64,000 bases of DNA from Micromonospora endolithica (GTDB taxonomy: Bacteria > Actinomycetota > Actinomycetes > Mycobacteriales > Micromonosporaceae), in assembly GCF_003626595.1 (NCBI RefSeq), contig NZ_RBAK01000001.1:124001-188000 (forward strand), read 5' to 3'. The notes under the pieces were generated by a model that was not told the origin of the DNA, ran no database searches, and worked only from the letters and a program-made list of their open reading frames with translations. Both the position numbers and the translations under genes were made by a program. This document shows, piece by piece, positions 1 through 8,073 of the stretch. Within the stretch, counting starts at the first letter, position 1. Each line of letters begins with the position of its first letter.

Positions 1-71
1 CGCTGCCCAGCGCGTTGTGTAGCCGGGCGGGCCTGGTAGACAGCCGGTGGACAGGCTGAACGTCGGCGTGG

Positions 72-111
72 TTACATCATTAGGTGATGATATCACCGTC
101 GCCTGATGTAA
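72..111 (+). promoter_or_regulatory. Nested palindromic operator over the arsR start
   Basis: TTACATCA (72-79) pairs with TGATGTAA (104-111). Inside it GGTGAT (83-88) pairs with ATCACC (92-97). The inner repeat contains the candidate start codons, so a bound repressor would cover the transcription start. ArsR/SmtB repressors typically bind such repeats. Autorepression of the ars operon is inferred from position. Confidence 0.6.
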
Positions 112-392
112 TCAGGTTGCTGGCGGACCCGATGCGAGCGCAGATCGTCGCGCTGCTCGCCGACGGCCCTGCCTGCACCTGCCACTTGGTGCAGGACACC
201 GGGGCGAAGCAGTCGAACGTCTCGAATCATCTCCGGCTGCTACGCGAGGCCGGCCTGGTGGTCGCCGAACCGTACGGCCGGTTCACCTACTACCGTCTGG
301 TGCCCGAGGCGCTGGAGGCCGCTGCAGGGCATCTCGCCGATCTGGCGAGCAGGGCTCGCGCCCGGTCCGGGGCTCGCAGGGAGTGCCCATGA
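87..392 (+). CDS. arsR: ArsR/SmtB-family arsenic repressor
   Basis: Winged-helix repressor of about 101 residues that should release the ars operon when it binds arsenite or a related thiophilic ion. The core motif ADPMRAQIVALLADGPAC is followed by CTCH near residues 31-34, a cysteine pair in the position used for As(III) in classical ArsR. The recognition region QSNVSNHLRLLREAGLV is well conserved. The start may be GTG at 84 or ATG at 87. Neither has a clear ribosome site, so a leaderless mRNA is possible. The stop overlaps the acr3 start (ATGA), which indicates translational coupling. Confidence 0.9.
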   Translation: MISPSPDVIRLLADPMRAQIVALLADGPACTCHLVQDTGAKQSNVSNHLRLLREAGLVVAEPYGRFTYYRLVPEALEAAAGHLADLASRARARSGARRECP

Positions 393-1483
393 GCAGCGTC
401 GACCAGCGCGGGACGCAGCCCTCCGCGGTGGTGGCCCGGTTGTCCCGCCTCGATCAGTTCCTGCCGGTCTGGATCGGTGTGGCGATGGTGGCCGGCCTGC
501 TTCTCGGTCGCCTTATCCCGGGCTTGAACAGTGCGCTGGAGGCGGTGAAGGTCGGCGGGATCTCCCTGCCGATCGCGGTCGGCTTGTTGGTCATGATGTA
601 TCCGGTGCTGGCCAAGGTCCGCTACGACCGGCTGGACACCGTCACCGGTGACCGGCGGCTGCTGCTGTCGTCGTTGCTGCTGAATTGGATCGTCGGGCCG
701 GCGCTGATGTTCGCCCTGGCGTGGATTTTCCTGGCTGACCAGCCGGAGTACCGCACTGGTCTGATCATCGTCGGTTTGGCCCGTTGCATCGCCATGGTGA
801 TCATCTGGAACGACCTGGCCTGCGGGGACCGGGAAGCTGCTGCCGTCCTGGTTGCGCTGAACTCGGTTTTCCAGGTCCTCGCGTTCGGTTTGTTGGGCTG
901 GTTCTATCTGACCCTGCTGCCGCAGTGGCTGGACCTGCCCGGCGCCGAGTTGGCCGTGTCTGGTTGGGACATCGCCGTCAACGTTCTGATCTTCCTCGGC
1001 GTCCCGCTGCTCGCCGGGTACCTGACCCGCCGGCTGGGCGAACGCGCGCGAGGCCGTGACTGGTACGAGGCCTGTTTCCTGCCGAGGATCGGTCCGGTCG
1101 CCCTGTACGGGCTGCTGTTCACCATCGTCATCCTGTTCGCGCTGCAGGGCGGGGCCATCACCTCCCGCCCCTGGGACGTGGTGCTGATCGCGGTGCCGCT
1201 GCTGGTCTACTTCGCGCTCATGTGGGCCGGGTCCTACGCCCTCGGTCGGGTGATCGGTTTGACCTATGAGCGCACCACCACCCTGGCGTTCACCGCCGCG
1301 GGCAACAACTTCGAACTCGCCATCGCCGTTGCCATCGGCACGTTCGGGGTAACCAGCGGCCAGGCTCTCGCCGGGGTGGTCGGTCCGCTGATCGAGGTGC
1401 CGGTGCTGGTAGCGCTGGTTTACGTCAGCCTCGGCCTGCGGCGTCGGCTGTTTCCCGACGCTGCGCCGGCGGTGCTGCGATGA
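389..1483 (+). CDS. acr3: ACR3-type arsenite efflux permease
   Basis: Integral membrane arsenite exporter of about 364 residues and roughly ten transmembrane segments. It belongs to the ACR3 (BASS superfamily) class rather than ArsB. Family hallmarks are GLARCIAMVIIWNDLACGD, with the cysteine needed for arsenite transport, and TAAGNNFELAIAVAIG. The ATG at 389 overlaps the arsR stop; an in-frame GTG at 383 is less likely. It exports As(III), including that made from arsenate by ArsC three genes downstream. Confidence 0.95.
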   Translation: MSSVDQRGTQPSAVVARLSRLDQFLPVWIGVAMVAGLLLGRLIPGLNSALEAVKVGGISLPIAVGLLVMMYPVLAKVRYDRLDTVTGDRRLLLSSLLLNWIVGPALMFALAWIFLADQPEYRTGLIIVGLARCIAMVIIWNDLACGDREAAAVLVALNSVFQVLAFGLLGWFYLTLLPQWLDLPGAELAVSGWDIAVNVLIFLGVPLLAGYLTRRLGERARGRDWYEACFLPRIGPVALYGLLFTIVILFALQGGAITSRPWDVVLIAVPLLVYFALMWAGSYALGRVIGLTYERTTTLAFTAAGNNFELAIAVAIGTFGVTSGQALAGVVGPLIEVPVLVALVYVSLGLRRRLFPDAAPAVLR

Positions 1484-1683
1484 ACTGCCTGGACTGCGGC
1501 GCCACCGGCGTCGTGGGTGTCTGCACCGACTGCGGCGCCGCCGTGTGCCGCGATCACGTCGTCGTCGCCGAGGTGCACCTGACCCGCATCGCACCGGTCG
1601 ACCGGCAGGAGACGGTCGAACCAGCGGCACGTCAGTTGCGCTGCACCACCTGCAACGCCGCCTATCTCGCCGCCACCAGCTGA
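1480..1683 (+). CDS. Small zinc-ribbon protein (DUF2180-like)
   Basis: A 67-residue protein with three cysteine pairs or clusters: CLDCG at the N-terminus, CTDCG about 12 residues later, and CTTC near the C-terminus. This looks like a zinc ribbon or B-box-like fold resembling DUF2180. It overlaps the acr3 stop by ATGA and lies upstream of arsC, so it is an operon member. Its function is not established. A metal-binding or chaperone role is inference. The cysteines could equally bind zinc structurally or respond to arsenite. Confidence 0.75.
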   Translation: MNCLDCGATGVVGVCTDCGAAVCRDHVVVAEVHLTRIAPVDRQETVEPAARQLRCTTCNAAYLAATS

Positions 1684-1703
1684 CCACCGCAAGGAGTGCT
1701 GAC

Positions 1704-2120
1704 ATGAGTGACAAGCCCAGCGTTCTGTTCGTCTGCGTGCACAACGCCGGTCGCTCCCAGATGGCCGCTGGCTGGCTGCGTCACCTCGCCGGCGATGCCG
1801 TCGAGGTCCGCTCCGCAGGCTCCGCGCCCGCCGACACGATCAATCCCGCCGCGGTGCAGGCCATGCGGGAGGTCGGCATCGACATCACCGGCCAGAGTCC
1901 CAAACTCCTGGAGTACGCCACCGCGGAGGCCTCGGACGTCATCGTCACCATGGGCTGCGGCGACGTGTGCCCGGTGTTTCCCGGCAAGCGTTACGAGGAC
2001 TGGACACTCGACGACCCCGCCGGCAAGGGCGTCGAGGCCGTGCGTCTGATCCGCGACGACATCCGGGACCGGGTGCAGCAGCTGGTCCACGAGCTTGTCC
2101 CCGGCGCAGCCCGCTCCTGA
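1704..2120 (+). CDS. arsC: Arsenate reductase, LMW-phosphatase type
   Basis: About 138 residues. The N-terminal P-loop CVHNAGRSQMA is the low-molecular-weight phosphatase/thioredoxin-type ArsC signature (CX5R) whose first cysteine attacks arsenate. Further cysteines in TMGCGDVCPVFPG match the redox pair that carries the disulfide outwards. DWTLDDPAG is also typical. It reduces As(V) to As(III) for export by Acr3. A strong ribosome site AAGGAG (1691-1696) precedes the ATG. It is last in the four-gene ars operon. Confidence 0.95.
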   Translation: MSDKPSVLFVCVHNAGRSQMAAGWLRHLAGDAVEVRSAGSAPADTINPAAVQAMREVGIDITGQSPKLLEYATAEASDVIVTMGCGDVCPVFPGKRYEDWTLDDPAGKGVEAVRLIRDDIRDRVQQLVHELVPGAARS

Positions 2121-2482
2121 CGCCTTCTCGCCGTCGGCGACAGGACCGGCAGGTTCAGGCCACCGACGCCGCCGCCGTTCGTGCGGTTGCAACGCGACGT
2201 GGGTCGCCGCGCTGCGCCGAACAGCAGGTGGCGTTGAATCCAGGTCGGCGCGGCGCGCAGGTCTCGATCTGAGTACCCCCGCCGGTGCAGCCCAACATGC
2301 TGTCGCTGCCGAGCTCACCTACCCGGCCTCGTCGATCCGGCGGGCACGAGCGGTCCTGCCGGCAGGTCAGGAAGCCGGTACGGTTCTGGGCAGACCCTGC
2401 CTGCCGGCGGCGACGCTCGGCGGCCCGACGCCGGCCGGCTGAGGTCGCGGCCCAGTGGGGCAGTGGCGGAGGAGGGACGCGG
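2121..2482. other. Intergenic region between arsC and phoU with a long hairpin
   Basis: No supported gene. An inverted repeat (2358-2371 with 2396-2408, one bulge, 24-nt loop) could end ars transcription or attenuate read-through into phoU. CCTGCCGGCAGG (2355-2366) is a perfect palindrome within it. No GTTCACC-type PHO box was seen in front of phoU. Confidence 0.4.
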
Positions 2483-3127
2483 GTGAGCAGGGACAGCTAC
2501 GGCGAACAGCTCGACCGGCTCACCGGACTCCTCGCGGCGATGAGCCGAGACGCCGCGGCGGCCATCCGGGGCGCCAGCAGCGGCCTGCTGCAGGTCGACC
2601 GCGACGCCGCGGAGGCGGTGCTGCGCGGTGACGCCCTGCTCGACGCCCGGCGCACCGACGTGGAGGCGATGATTCCGCTGCTGGTGGCACGGCATCAGCC
2701 GGTCGCCGGGGACCTGCGGCTGGTGCTGTGCGCGATGCGCATCGCCGGGGACCTCGAACGCATGGGGGATCTGGCGGTGCATGTCGCCAAGGTCGCGCTG
2801 ATGCGTCATCCCGTCACCGTCGTGCCGCCGATGGCCACGGGCGTGCTCACCACCCTGGCCGACGCCGCCACGCGGATCGCGGACAAGACCGCGGTCGTCC
2901 TGGCCACCCGGGACCCGCTGGACGCGATGCAGCTGGGTCTCGACGACGACGAGGTCGACGCCGCCCACGCCAGCCTGCTGTCGATGCTCGTATCGGCGTG
3001 GCCCTACGGCATCGAGTCCGCGATCGACCTGGCTCTCGTGGGCCGCTACTACGAGCGCTACGCCGACCACGCGGTCAACGTCGCCCGCCAGGTGGTGTAC
3101 CTCGTGACCGGTGACATCCGGCTCTGA
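2483..3127 (+). CDS. phoU: PhoU-family phosphate signalling protein
   Basis: About 214 residues in two repeated three-helix bundles. The signature RIAGDLERMGDLAVHVAK recurs as GRYYERYADHAVNVARQV in the second half, the E/DxxxD metal-binding motifs of PhoU. In characterised systems PhoU links Pst transporter activity to the sensor kinase and damps the Pho response. The GTG at 2483 is chosen because GGAGGAGGG lies just upstream and upstream codons look non-coding. The pst operon follows after a promoter-bearing gap. Confidence 0.9.
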   Translation: MSRDSYGEQLDRLTGLLAAMSRDAAAAIRGASSGLLQVDRDAAEAVLRGDALLDARRTDVEAMIPLLVARHQPVAGDLRLVLCAMRIAGDLERMGDLAVHVAKVALMRHPVTVVPPMATGVLTTLADAATRIADKTAVVLATRDPLDAMQLGLDDDEVDAAHASLLSMLVSAWPYGIESAIDLALVGRYYERYADHAVNVARQVVYLVTGDIRL

Positions 3128-3212
3128 CAGGGCTTCATTTTCCGGACATCTGGGCATCCGCCCGCCGCCATGTCACATTTCTGCAACGGTGGGCCACTTT
3201 CCGCGCCGTGGA

Positions 3213-3267
3213 GTTCACTTTTCGTTCACCTGCGTCCGGTGGGCCGGCTACCTGGCCCTCCTACCTT
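3213..3267 (+). promoter_or_regulatory. PHO box and -10 of the pst operon
   Basis: Two adjacent 11-nt direct repeat units, GTTCACTTTTC (3213-3223) and GTTCACCTGCG (3224-3234), match the PhoP-box layout known from streptomycetes. A TANNNT -10 (TACCTT, 3262-3267) follows about 28 nt later. A weaker GTCACATTT half-unit lies at 3172. Phosphate-starvation activation of pstSCAB is inferred from this match. Confidence 0.8.
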
Positions 3268-3320
3268 GGCTGACGTACGGCCCGGACGGGCTGATGCACC
3301 CCGATAGAGAGGCTTACCTG

Positions 3321-4292
3321 GTGAACCGCAACGTGCTTTCGCGGCGCGTCCTCGCTGGCGTCGCAGTCGCCGCGCTCGCGCTTGCCGGCTGCAGCGATAA
3401 CGCCGAGAACACCGACGCCGCCGGTGGCGAGACCAAGCTCTCCGGCGAGGTGAAGGTTGACGGGTCGAGCACCGTGGCCCCTCTGAGCGAGGCCGCCGCC
3501 TCCATCTACAAGGAGGAGGGCGGTCAGGCCGGCGTGAACGTGTCCGTCGGCACCTCCGGCACCGGTGGTGGGTTCGAGAAGTTCTGCAAGGGTGAGACCG
3601 ACATCTCCAACGCCTCCCGCCCGATCAAGGACGCGGAGAAGGCGGCCTGTGAGGCCGCTGGTATCAAGTTCAAGGAGCTGATCGTCGCCAACGACGCGCT
3701 CACCGTGGTCGTCAGCAAGGACAACACCTGGGCCGACTGCCTCACGGTCGACCAGCTGAAGAAGATCTGGGAGCCCAACTCCAAGGTCAACAACTGGAAC
3801 CAGGTCGACCCGAAGTTCCCCAGCGAGCCGCTGAAGCTGTTCGGCGCGGGTACCGACTCGGGCACCTTCGACTACTTCACCGCCGAGATCAACGGTGAGG
3901 AGGGCGCGAGCCGCACCGACTACACCGCGTCGGAGAACGACAACGTTACGGTGCAGGGCGTGTCCGGCACCAAGGGTGGCCTCGGCTACTTCGGCTTCAC
4001 CTACTTCGAGGAGAACGCCGCCAAGCTCAAGGCGCTGAAGGTCGACGGCGGCGCGGGCTGCGTCGAGCCGAGCCTGAAGACCGCCCAGGACAACACCTAC
4101 AAGCCGCTGTCCCGCCCGCTGTTCATCTACGTCAGCGACGCCGGGGCCAAGAAGCCGCAGGTCGAGAACTTCGTCAGCTTCTACATCGAGTCGATCGACG
4201 ACATCGTCAAGGAGGCGAAGTTCGTCCCGCTGACCGAGCAGCAGAAGGGCACGCTGAAGAGCGAGTTCGACGCCCTGAAGGCCGCGGTCTGA
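3321..4292 (+). CDS. pstS: Phosphate ABC transporter substrate-binding lipoprotein PstS
   Basis: About 323 residues. The N-terminus has a lipoprotein signal with lipobox LAGC near residue 24, so the mature protein is anchored outside the membrane. Phosphate-binding motifs are VDGSSTVAPLSEA, GTSGTGGGFEKFC and GAGTDSGTFDYF. The GTG at 3321 has a purine-rich AGAGAGG upstream and gives a proper signal peptide. It delivers phosphate, and unavoidably some arsenate, to PstCA. The next gene starts 1 nt after its stop. Confidence 0.95.
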   Translation: MNRNVLSRRVLAGVAVAALALAGCSDNAENTDAAGGETKLSGEVKVDGSSTVAPLSEAAASIYKEEGGQAGVNVSVGTSGTGGGFEKFCKGETDISNASRPIKDAEKAACEAAGIKFKELIVANDALTVVVSKDNTWADCLTVDQLKKIWEPNSKVNNWNQVDPKFPSEPLKLFGAGTDSGTFDYFTAEINGEEGASRTDYTASENDNVTVQGVSGTKGGLGYFGFTYFEENAAKLKALKVDGGAGCVEPSLKTAQDNTYKPLSRPLFIYVSDAGAKKPQVENFVSFYIESIDDIVKEAKFVPLTEQQKGTLKSEFDALKAAV

Positions 4293-4293
4293 C

Positions 4294-5241
4294 GTGACCA
4301 CCAGCACCCAGAGCGCCGGTTCTGTCGCAGGGAACTCCCTGCGGCGGGGCCGGCGCCGCCCCATAGAGAGCATCGTCCAGGTGCTCCTTGTCGCCGCCGC
4401 GCTGGTGTCGATCGTGACCACGGTCGGCATCGTGATCGCCCTGGCCGATCCGACGATCGAGTTCTTCCAGCAGGTCAGCCTCGTCGAGTTCTTCACCACC
4501 ACCAGCTGGACGCCGACATTCGCGCAGAAAGCGTACGGCGTGCTGCCGCTGGTGTCGGCGACCCTGGTGGTGACGGCCATCGCCCTGATCATCGCGGTGC
4601 CGATCGGTCTCGGTTCGGCGATCTACCTGTCCGAGTACGCCAAGCCGGCGACCCGTAGGGTGCTCAAGCCGATCATCGAGCTGCTCGCGGGTGTGCCGAC
4701 CGTGGTGTACGGCTTCGTGGCGCTGTTCGCGCTCAACCCCCTACTGCAGAAGTGGTGGCCCACCGACAACGGTCCGGGCTTCCAGAACCTGCTCATCGCG
4801 GGTATCGCGATGGGCATCATGATCGTTCCGACGATCGCCAGCATCTCCGAGGACTCGATGGCCGCCGTGCCGCGCAGCCTGCGCGAGGGCGCGTACGCGC
4901 TGGCCTCGACGAAGATGCAGGTGTCGACCCGTGTGGTGGTCCCGGCGGCCATCTCCGGCATCGTCGCCGCAGTCGTGCTGGGCGTCTCCCGCGCGGTGGG
5001 CGAGACGATGATCGTCACCATCGCCGGTGGCCTGACCTCCGACCGGGTGGTCTTCAACCCGCTGGAGGGCGCGGCCACCATGACCGCGTTCATCGCCAAC
5101 ATCTCCTCCGGTGACATCCCGGTCGGCTCGCTCGACTACGACTCGGTGTTCGCCGTCGGCGCGCTGCTGTTCCTGATCACTTTCGCGCTCAACGCCGTGT
5201 CGATCCGGATGGTCCGTCGCTTCAGGGAGGTCTACGAGTGA
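4294..5241 (+). CDS. pstC: Phosphate ABC transporter permease PstC
   Basis: About 315 residues with six predicted membrane spans. The first is preceded by a basic stretch (RRGRRR). LAGVPTVVYGFVALFAL and the EAA-like loop SISEDSMAAVPRSLREGAYALAS are typical of PstC; the latter contacts the ATPase PstB. It starts with GTG one base after pstS and its stop overlaps pstA (GTGA), so pstC and pstA are likely translated in a coupled way. Confidence 0.95.
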   Translation: MTTSTQSAGSVAGNSLRRGRRRPIESIVQVLLVAAALVSIVTTVGIVIALADPTIEFFQQVSLVEFFTTTSWTPTFAQKAYGVLPLVSATLVVTAIALIIAVPIGLGSAIYLSEYAKPATRRVLKPIIELLAGVPTVVYGFVALFALNPLLQKWWPTDNGPGFQNLLIAGIAMGIMIVPTIASISEDSMAAVPRSLREGAYALASTKMQVSTRVVVPAAISGIVAAVVLGVSRAVGETMIVTIAGGLTSDRVVFNPLEGAATMTAFIANISSGDIPVGSLDYDSVFAVGALLFLITFALNAVSIRMVRRFREVYE

Positions 5242-6155
5242 GCGCCCCCACCCTCACCCCTACCCGGCCGGAGCCCTCCGCGCCGGGTGCCGCGCTGACC
5301 CAGCGCCGCAGCCGCCCCGGCGAGGTGGCCTTCCGGCTGGCCATGCAGTCCTGCCTGGTCATCGCCTTCGGTGTGCTCGCCTCGCTGCTGGCCTGGGTGC
5401 TGATCAAGGGTTGGAACCGGTTGGACTCGCGGCTGTGGACCGAGATGCCCACCGGCCTGACCAGCCGGCTAGACGGTGCCGGCGTGCAGTCCGCCCTGGT
5501 CGGCACCTTGTGGATCATCTCGTTGGTCGCGGTGATCTGCCTGCCGATCGGCATCCTCTCCGCCATCTACCTGGAGGAGTACGCCGACAACACCCGCTGG
5601 TACAACCGGCTGCTGGAGCTGAACATCCAGAACCTCGCCGGCGTGCCGTCGATCATCTTCGGCATCCTCGGCCTGGGTATCATCGCCCGCGCACTCGGGC
5701 TCGGCTTCACCGTCATCACCGCCGCGATCGTGCTGTCGCTGCTGGTGCTCCCGGTGGTCATCATCGCCACCCGGGAGGCCATCCGGGCGGTGCCGCAGTC
5801 GATCCGTCAGGCGTCGTACGCGCTCGGCGCCACCAAGTGGCAGACCGTCTCGCGGCAGGTGCTGCCCTCCGCGGTGCCCGGCATCGCCACCGGCTCCATC
5901 CTGGCCCTGTCCCGCGCCATCGGCGAGGCCGCACCGCTGATCGTGCTCGGTGCGGTCACCTTCATCACCTTCAACCCGGACGGGCTGGACAGCGCCTACA
6001 CGGCTCTGCCGATCCAGATCTACACCTTCATCACCCGCCCGCAGGCCGAGTTCGCCGAGCTTGCGGCCGGTGCGATCGTCCTGCTGCTGGCCATCGTGCT
6101 GGTGATGAACTCCATCGCGATCTTCGTGCGGAACCGGTTCGAGAAGCGTTGGTGA
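5238..6155 (+). CDS. pstA: Phosphate ABC transporter permease PstA
   Basis: About 305 residues and six membrane spans. LAGVPSIIFGILGLGII and the coupling loop EAIRAVPQSIRQASYALGAT mark PstA. It forms the translocation channel with PstC. The GTG start overlaps the pstC stop codon, and pstB begins within about 60 nt of its stop, so it lies inside the four-gene pst operon. Confidence 0.95.
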   Translation: MSAPTLTPTRPEPSAPGAALTQRRSRPGEVAFRLAMQSCLVIAFGVLASLLAWVLIKGWNRLDSRLWTEMPTGLTSRLDGAGVQSALVGTLWIISLVAVICLPIGILSAIYLEEYADNTRWYNRLLELNIQNLAGVPSIIFGILGLGIIARALGLGFTVITAAIVLSLLVLPVVIIATREAIRAVPQSIRQASYALGATKWQTVSRQVLPSAVPGIATGSILALSRAIGEAAPLIVLGAVTFITFNPDGLDSAYTALPIQIYTFITRPQAEFAELAAGAIVLLLAIVLVMNSIAIFVRNRFEKRW

Positions 6156-6215
6156 GCACCCGTGACGTATCAGCCGCTGCACCGCCGCCCCAAGAACGAG
6201 TCTGAGGTGAGAACC

Positions 6216-7079
6216 GTGAACCCCGATACCACCAGCCGCCCCGCGGTCAACATCGCCGGCGTCGGCGCCCAGCCGGTCGCCGGGCACCAGCCCCGCGCAG
6301 CCGCACCGGTCATGGAGCTGTCCGGCGTCAGCGTGTACTACGGCGCCTACGAGGCCGTGCGCGGCACGTCGATGCCGATCCAGGAGAAGCAGATCACCGC
6401 GATGATCGGCCCGTCCGGGTGCGGCAAGTCCACGATCCTGCGCTCGCTGAACCGGATGAACGACCTGATCCCCGGCGCCCGGGTGACCGGCTCGGTGACC
6501 TACCACGGTCAGGACCTGTACGCCAAGGACGTCGACCCGATCGAGGTCCGCCGCCGCATCGGCATGGTCTTCCAGAAGCCGAACCCGTTCCCGAAGTCGA
6601 TCTACGACAACGTCGCCTACGGGCCCCGGGTCACCGGCATGAAGGTCGCCAACATGGACGACCTGGTCGAGAAGGCACTACGCGACGCCGCCCTGTGGGA
6701 CGAGGTCAAGGACAAGCTGAAGAGCAGCGGGCTGTCGCTGTCCGGTGGTCAGCAGCAGCGCCTGTGCATCGCCCGGACCATCGCGGTCAAGCCGGAGATC
6801 ATCCTGATGGACGAGCCCTGCTCGGCGCTCGACCCGATCGCCACGGCCAAGATCGAAGACCTGATGTTCGAGCTGTCGAACGATTACACGATCGTCATCG
6901 TCACGCACAACATGCAGCAGGCCGCCCGGGTCAGCCACTACACCTCGTTCTTCACCGCCGAGGTCGACGAGAAGCAGGAGCGCCACGGCCGGCTGGTCGA
7001 GTTCACCAACACGAGCAAGCTGTTCACCAACCCGACCGACAAGCGCACCGAGGACTACATCACCGGCCGGTTCGGCTGA
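6216..7079 (+). CDS. pstB: Phosphate ABC transporter ATPase PstB
   Basis: ABC ATPase of about 287 residues. Walker [10 protein letters not shown], signature [12 protein letters not shown], Walker [14 protein letters not shown] and the H-loop VTHNMQQA are all intact, so it should energise PstCA. The GTG at 6216 is preferred because GAGGTGAG lies a few bases upstream. An earlier in-frame GTG at 6162 would add 18 residues. It is the last gene before two hairpins that probably end the operon. Confidence 0.95.
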   Translation: MNPDTTSRPAVNIAGVGAQPVAGHQPRAAAPVMELSGVSVYYGAYEAVRGTSMPIQEKQITAMIGPSGCGKSTILRSLNRMNDLIPGARVTGSVTYHGQDLYAKDVDPIEVRRRIGMVFQKPNPFPKSIYDNVAYGPRVTGMKVANMDDLVEKALRDAALWDEVKDKLKSSGLSLSGGQQQRLCIARTIAVKPEIILMDEPCSALDPIATAKIEDLMFELSNDYTIVIVTHNMQQAARVSHYTSFFTAEVDEKQERHGRLVEFTNTSKLFTNPTDKRTEDYITGRFG

Positions 7080-7149
7080 CAGCCGCACCAACGGTGCCCG
7101 TGCCGGCAGGACTCACCGCGGAGGTGCAGTCGGCGAATCGTTACCTCAC

Positions 7150-7180
7150 GTGGGGCTTCGCAGGTGTGGCGAAGCCCCAC
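7150..7180 (+). terminator. Terminator-like hairpin after pstB
   Basis: Perfect 12-bp stem GTGGGGCTTCGC / GCGAAGCCCCAC with a 7-nt loop, about 70 nt downstream of the pstB stop. There is no clear T-tract, which is common for actinobacterial terminators. Confidence 0.75.
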
Positions 7181-7186
7181 TACTGA

Positions 7187-7218
7187 GGCCCGTGACCTGC
7201 ACGATGGGCTCACGGGCC
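7187..7218. terminator. Second hairpin downstream of pst
   Basis: Perfect 9-bp inverted repeat GGCCCGTGA / TCACGGGCC with a 14-nt loop, right after the first stem-loop. It may back up termination or serve as an operator for the downstream regulator gene; the sequence does not decide. Confidence 0.4.
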
Positions 7219-7317
7219 GTTGTCTCATGCCGTGCGTGCGGGCCGCAACACGGCGGACCGTCCTCAGCCCACCGCGAGCCGGCCTGAGGGCCATGAGCTG
7301 AACCGGAGCCGGTACCG

Positions 7318-8073
7318 ATGAACAACCTCGTCGAGGCCACCACCGGCGACCGACGCAACGACGGTCGCCTCGTGCTGCTCGTGGTCGATGACGACGACGT
7401 GCTCGGCGCGGAGCTGGTCGACAAGCTGTCCGCCCACCGGATCCGCGGGCACCACTTCCCGCACCCCGCGGAGGCGCTGCTCGGCGCGGGCGCCCTGCAG
7501 CCGGACGCCGCGCTGGTCGCGGCGGGACTGGCCACCATGAGCAGCACCGACATGGTGCGGCTGCTCGCCGGCCGGGCGGGCATCCCCACCGTCGTCGGGG
7601 TCGGCGACGACGACGGACCGTTGGCCGCCGCCGTGCTCAAGGAAGGCGCGACCGCTTGCGTGCGGCGCCCGTACCGCACCGACGAGATCATCCCGATCCT
7701 GCGGGCCATCCGCCCGGACAGCGCCAGCTCCCTCGACCCGCCCGTCGAGATCGGCGGACTCAGGGCCGACCCCGCCACGCTGGAGGTGCACCTGCATGGC
7801 CGCCTCGTGGCGCTGCCGATGAAGGAGTTTCAGCTGCTGTACTTCTTCATGACCCACGCCGACCGCACTGTCACCCGCGAGCAACTGCTGTTGGCGGTCT
7901 GGCACGGGTTGTCCGGGGACGCCTCCAACACCCTGACCGTGCACATCAAGCGGCTGCGCAAGCGGCTGGGCATGGACGACGGCCAGCCACCCATGATCGT
8001 GACGGTCCGGGGGTTGGGCTACCGGTTCATCCCGTCCACCATGACGGTGTCGGCCTCCCCGCCCCTGCCATGA
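7318..8073 (+). CDS. OmpR/PhoB-type regulator with degenerate receiver
   Basis: 251 residues. Residues about 17-125 form a receiver fold: the acidic cluster DDDD is at 24-27, but the strand-3 phosphoacceptor position (PDAALVA, about residue 68) is alanine and the usual KPF lysine is arginine (RRPY). Residues about 140-245 are a winged-helix domain with MKEFQLL, TLTVHIKRLRKRLG and VRGLGYRF. It is therefore probably a phosphorylation-independent DNA binder. No histidine kinase is adjacent. The position between pst and phoX suggests a phosphate-related role, which is inference. Its stop overlaps the next start (ATGA). Confidence 0.85.
   Translation: MNNLVEATTGDRRNDGRLVLLVVDDDDVLGAELVDKLSAHRIRGHHFPHPAEALLGAGALQPDAALVAAGLATMSSTDMVRLLAGRAGIPTVVGVGDDDGPLAAAVLKEGATACVRRPYRTDEIIPILRAIRPDSASSLDPPVEIGGLRADPATLEVHLHGRLVALPMKEFQLLYFFMTHADRTVTREQLLLAVWHGLSGDASNTLTVHIKRLRKRLGMDDGQPPMIVTVRGLGYRFIPSTMTVSASPPLP

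Noticed and set aside
290..1744. Long minus-strand open frame opposite acr3 and arsC
   Set aside because: It is Gln/Arg/Asp-rich shadow translation of well-supported plus-strand genes; no motifs and no ribosome site.
1545..2120. N-terminally extended arsC
   Set aside because: The extra 53 codons overlap the zinc-ribbon gene in another frame; AAGGAG lies right before ATG 1704 and the P-loop position then fits the family.
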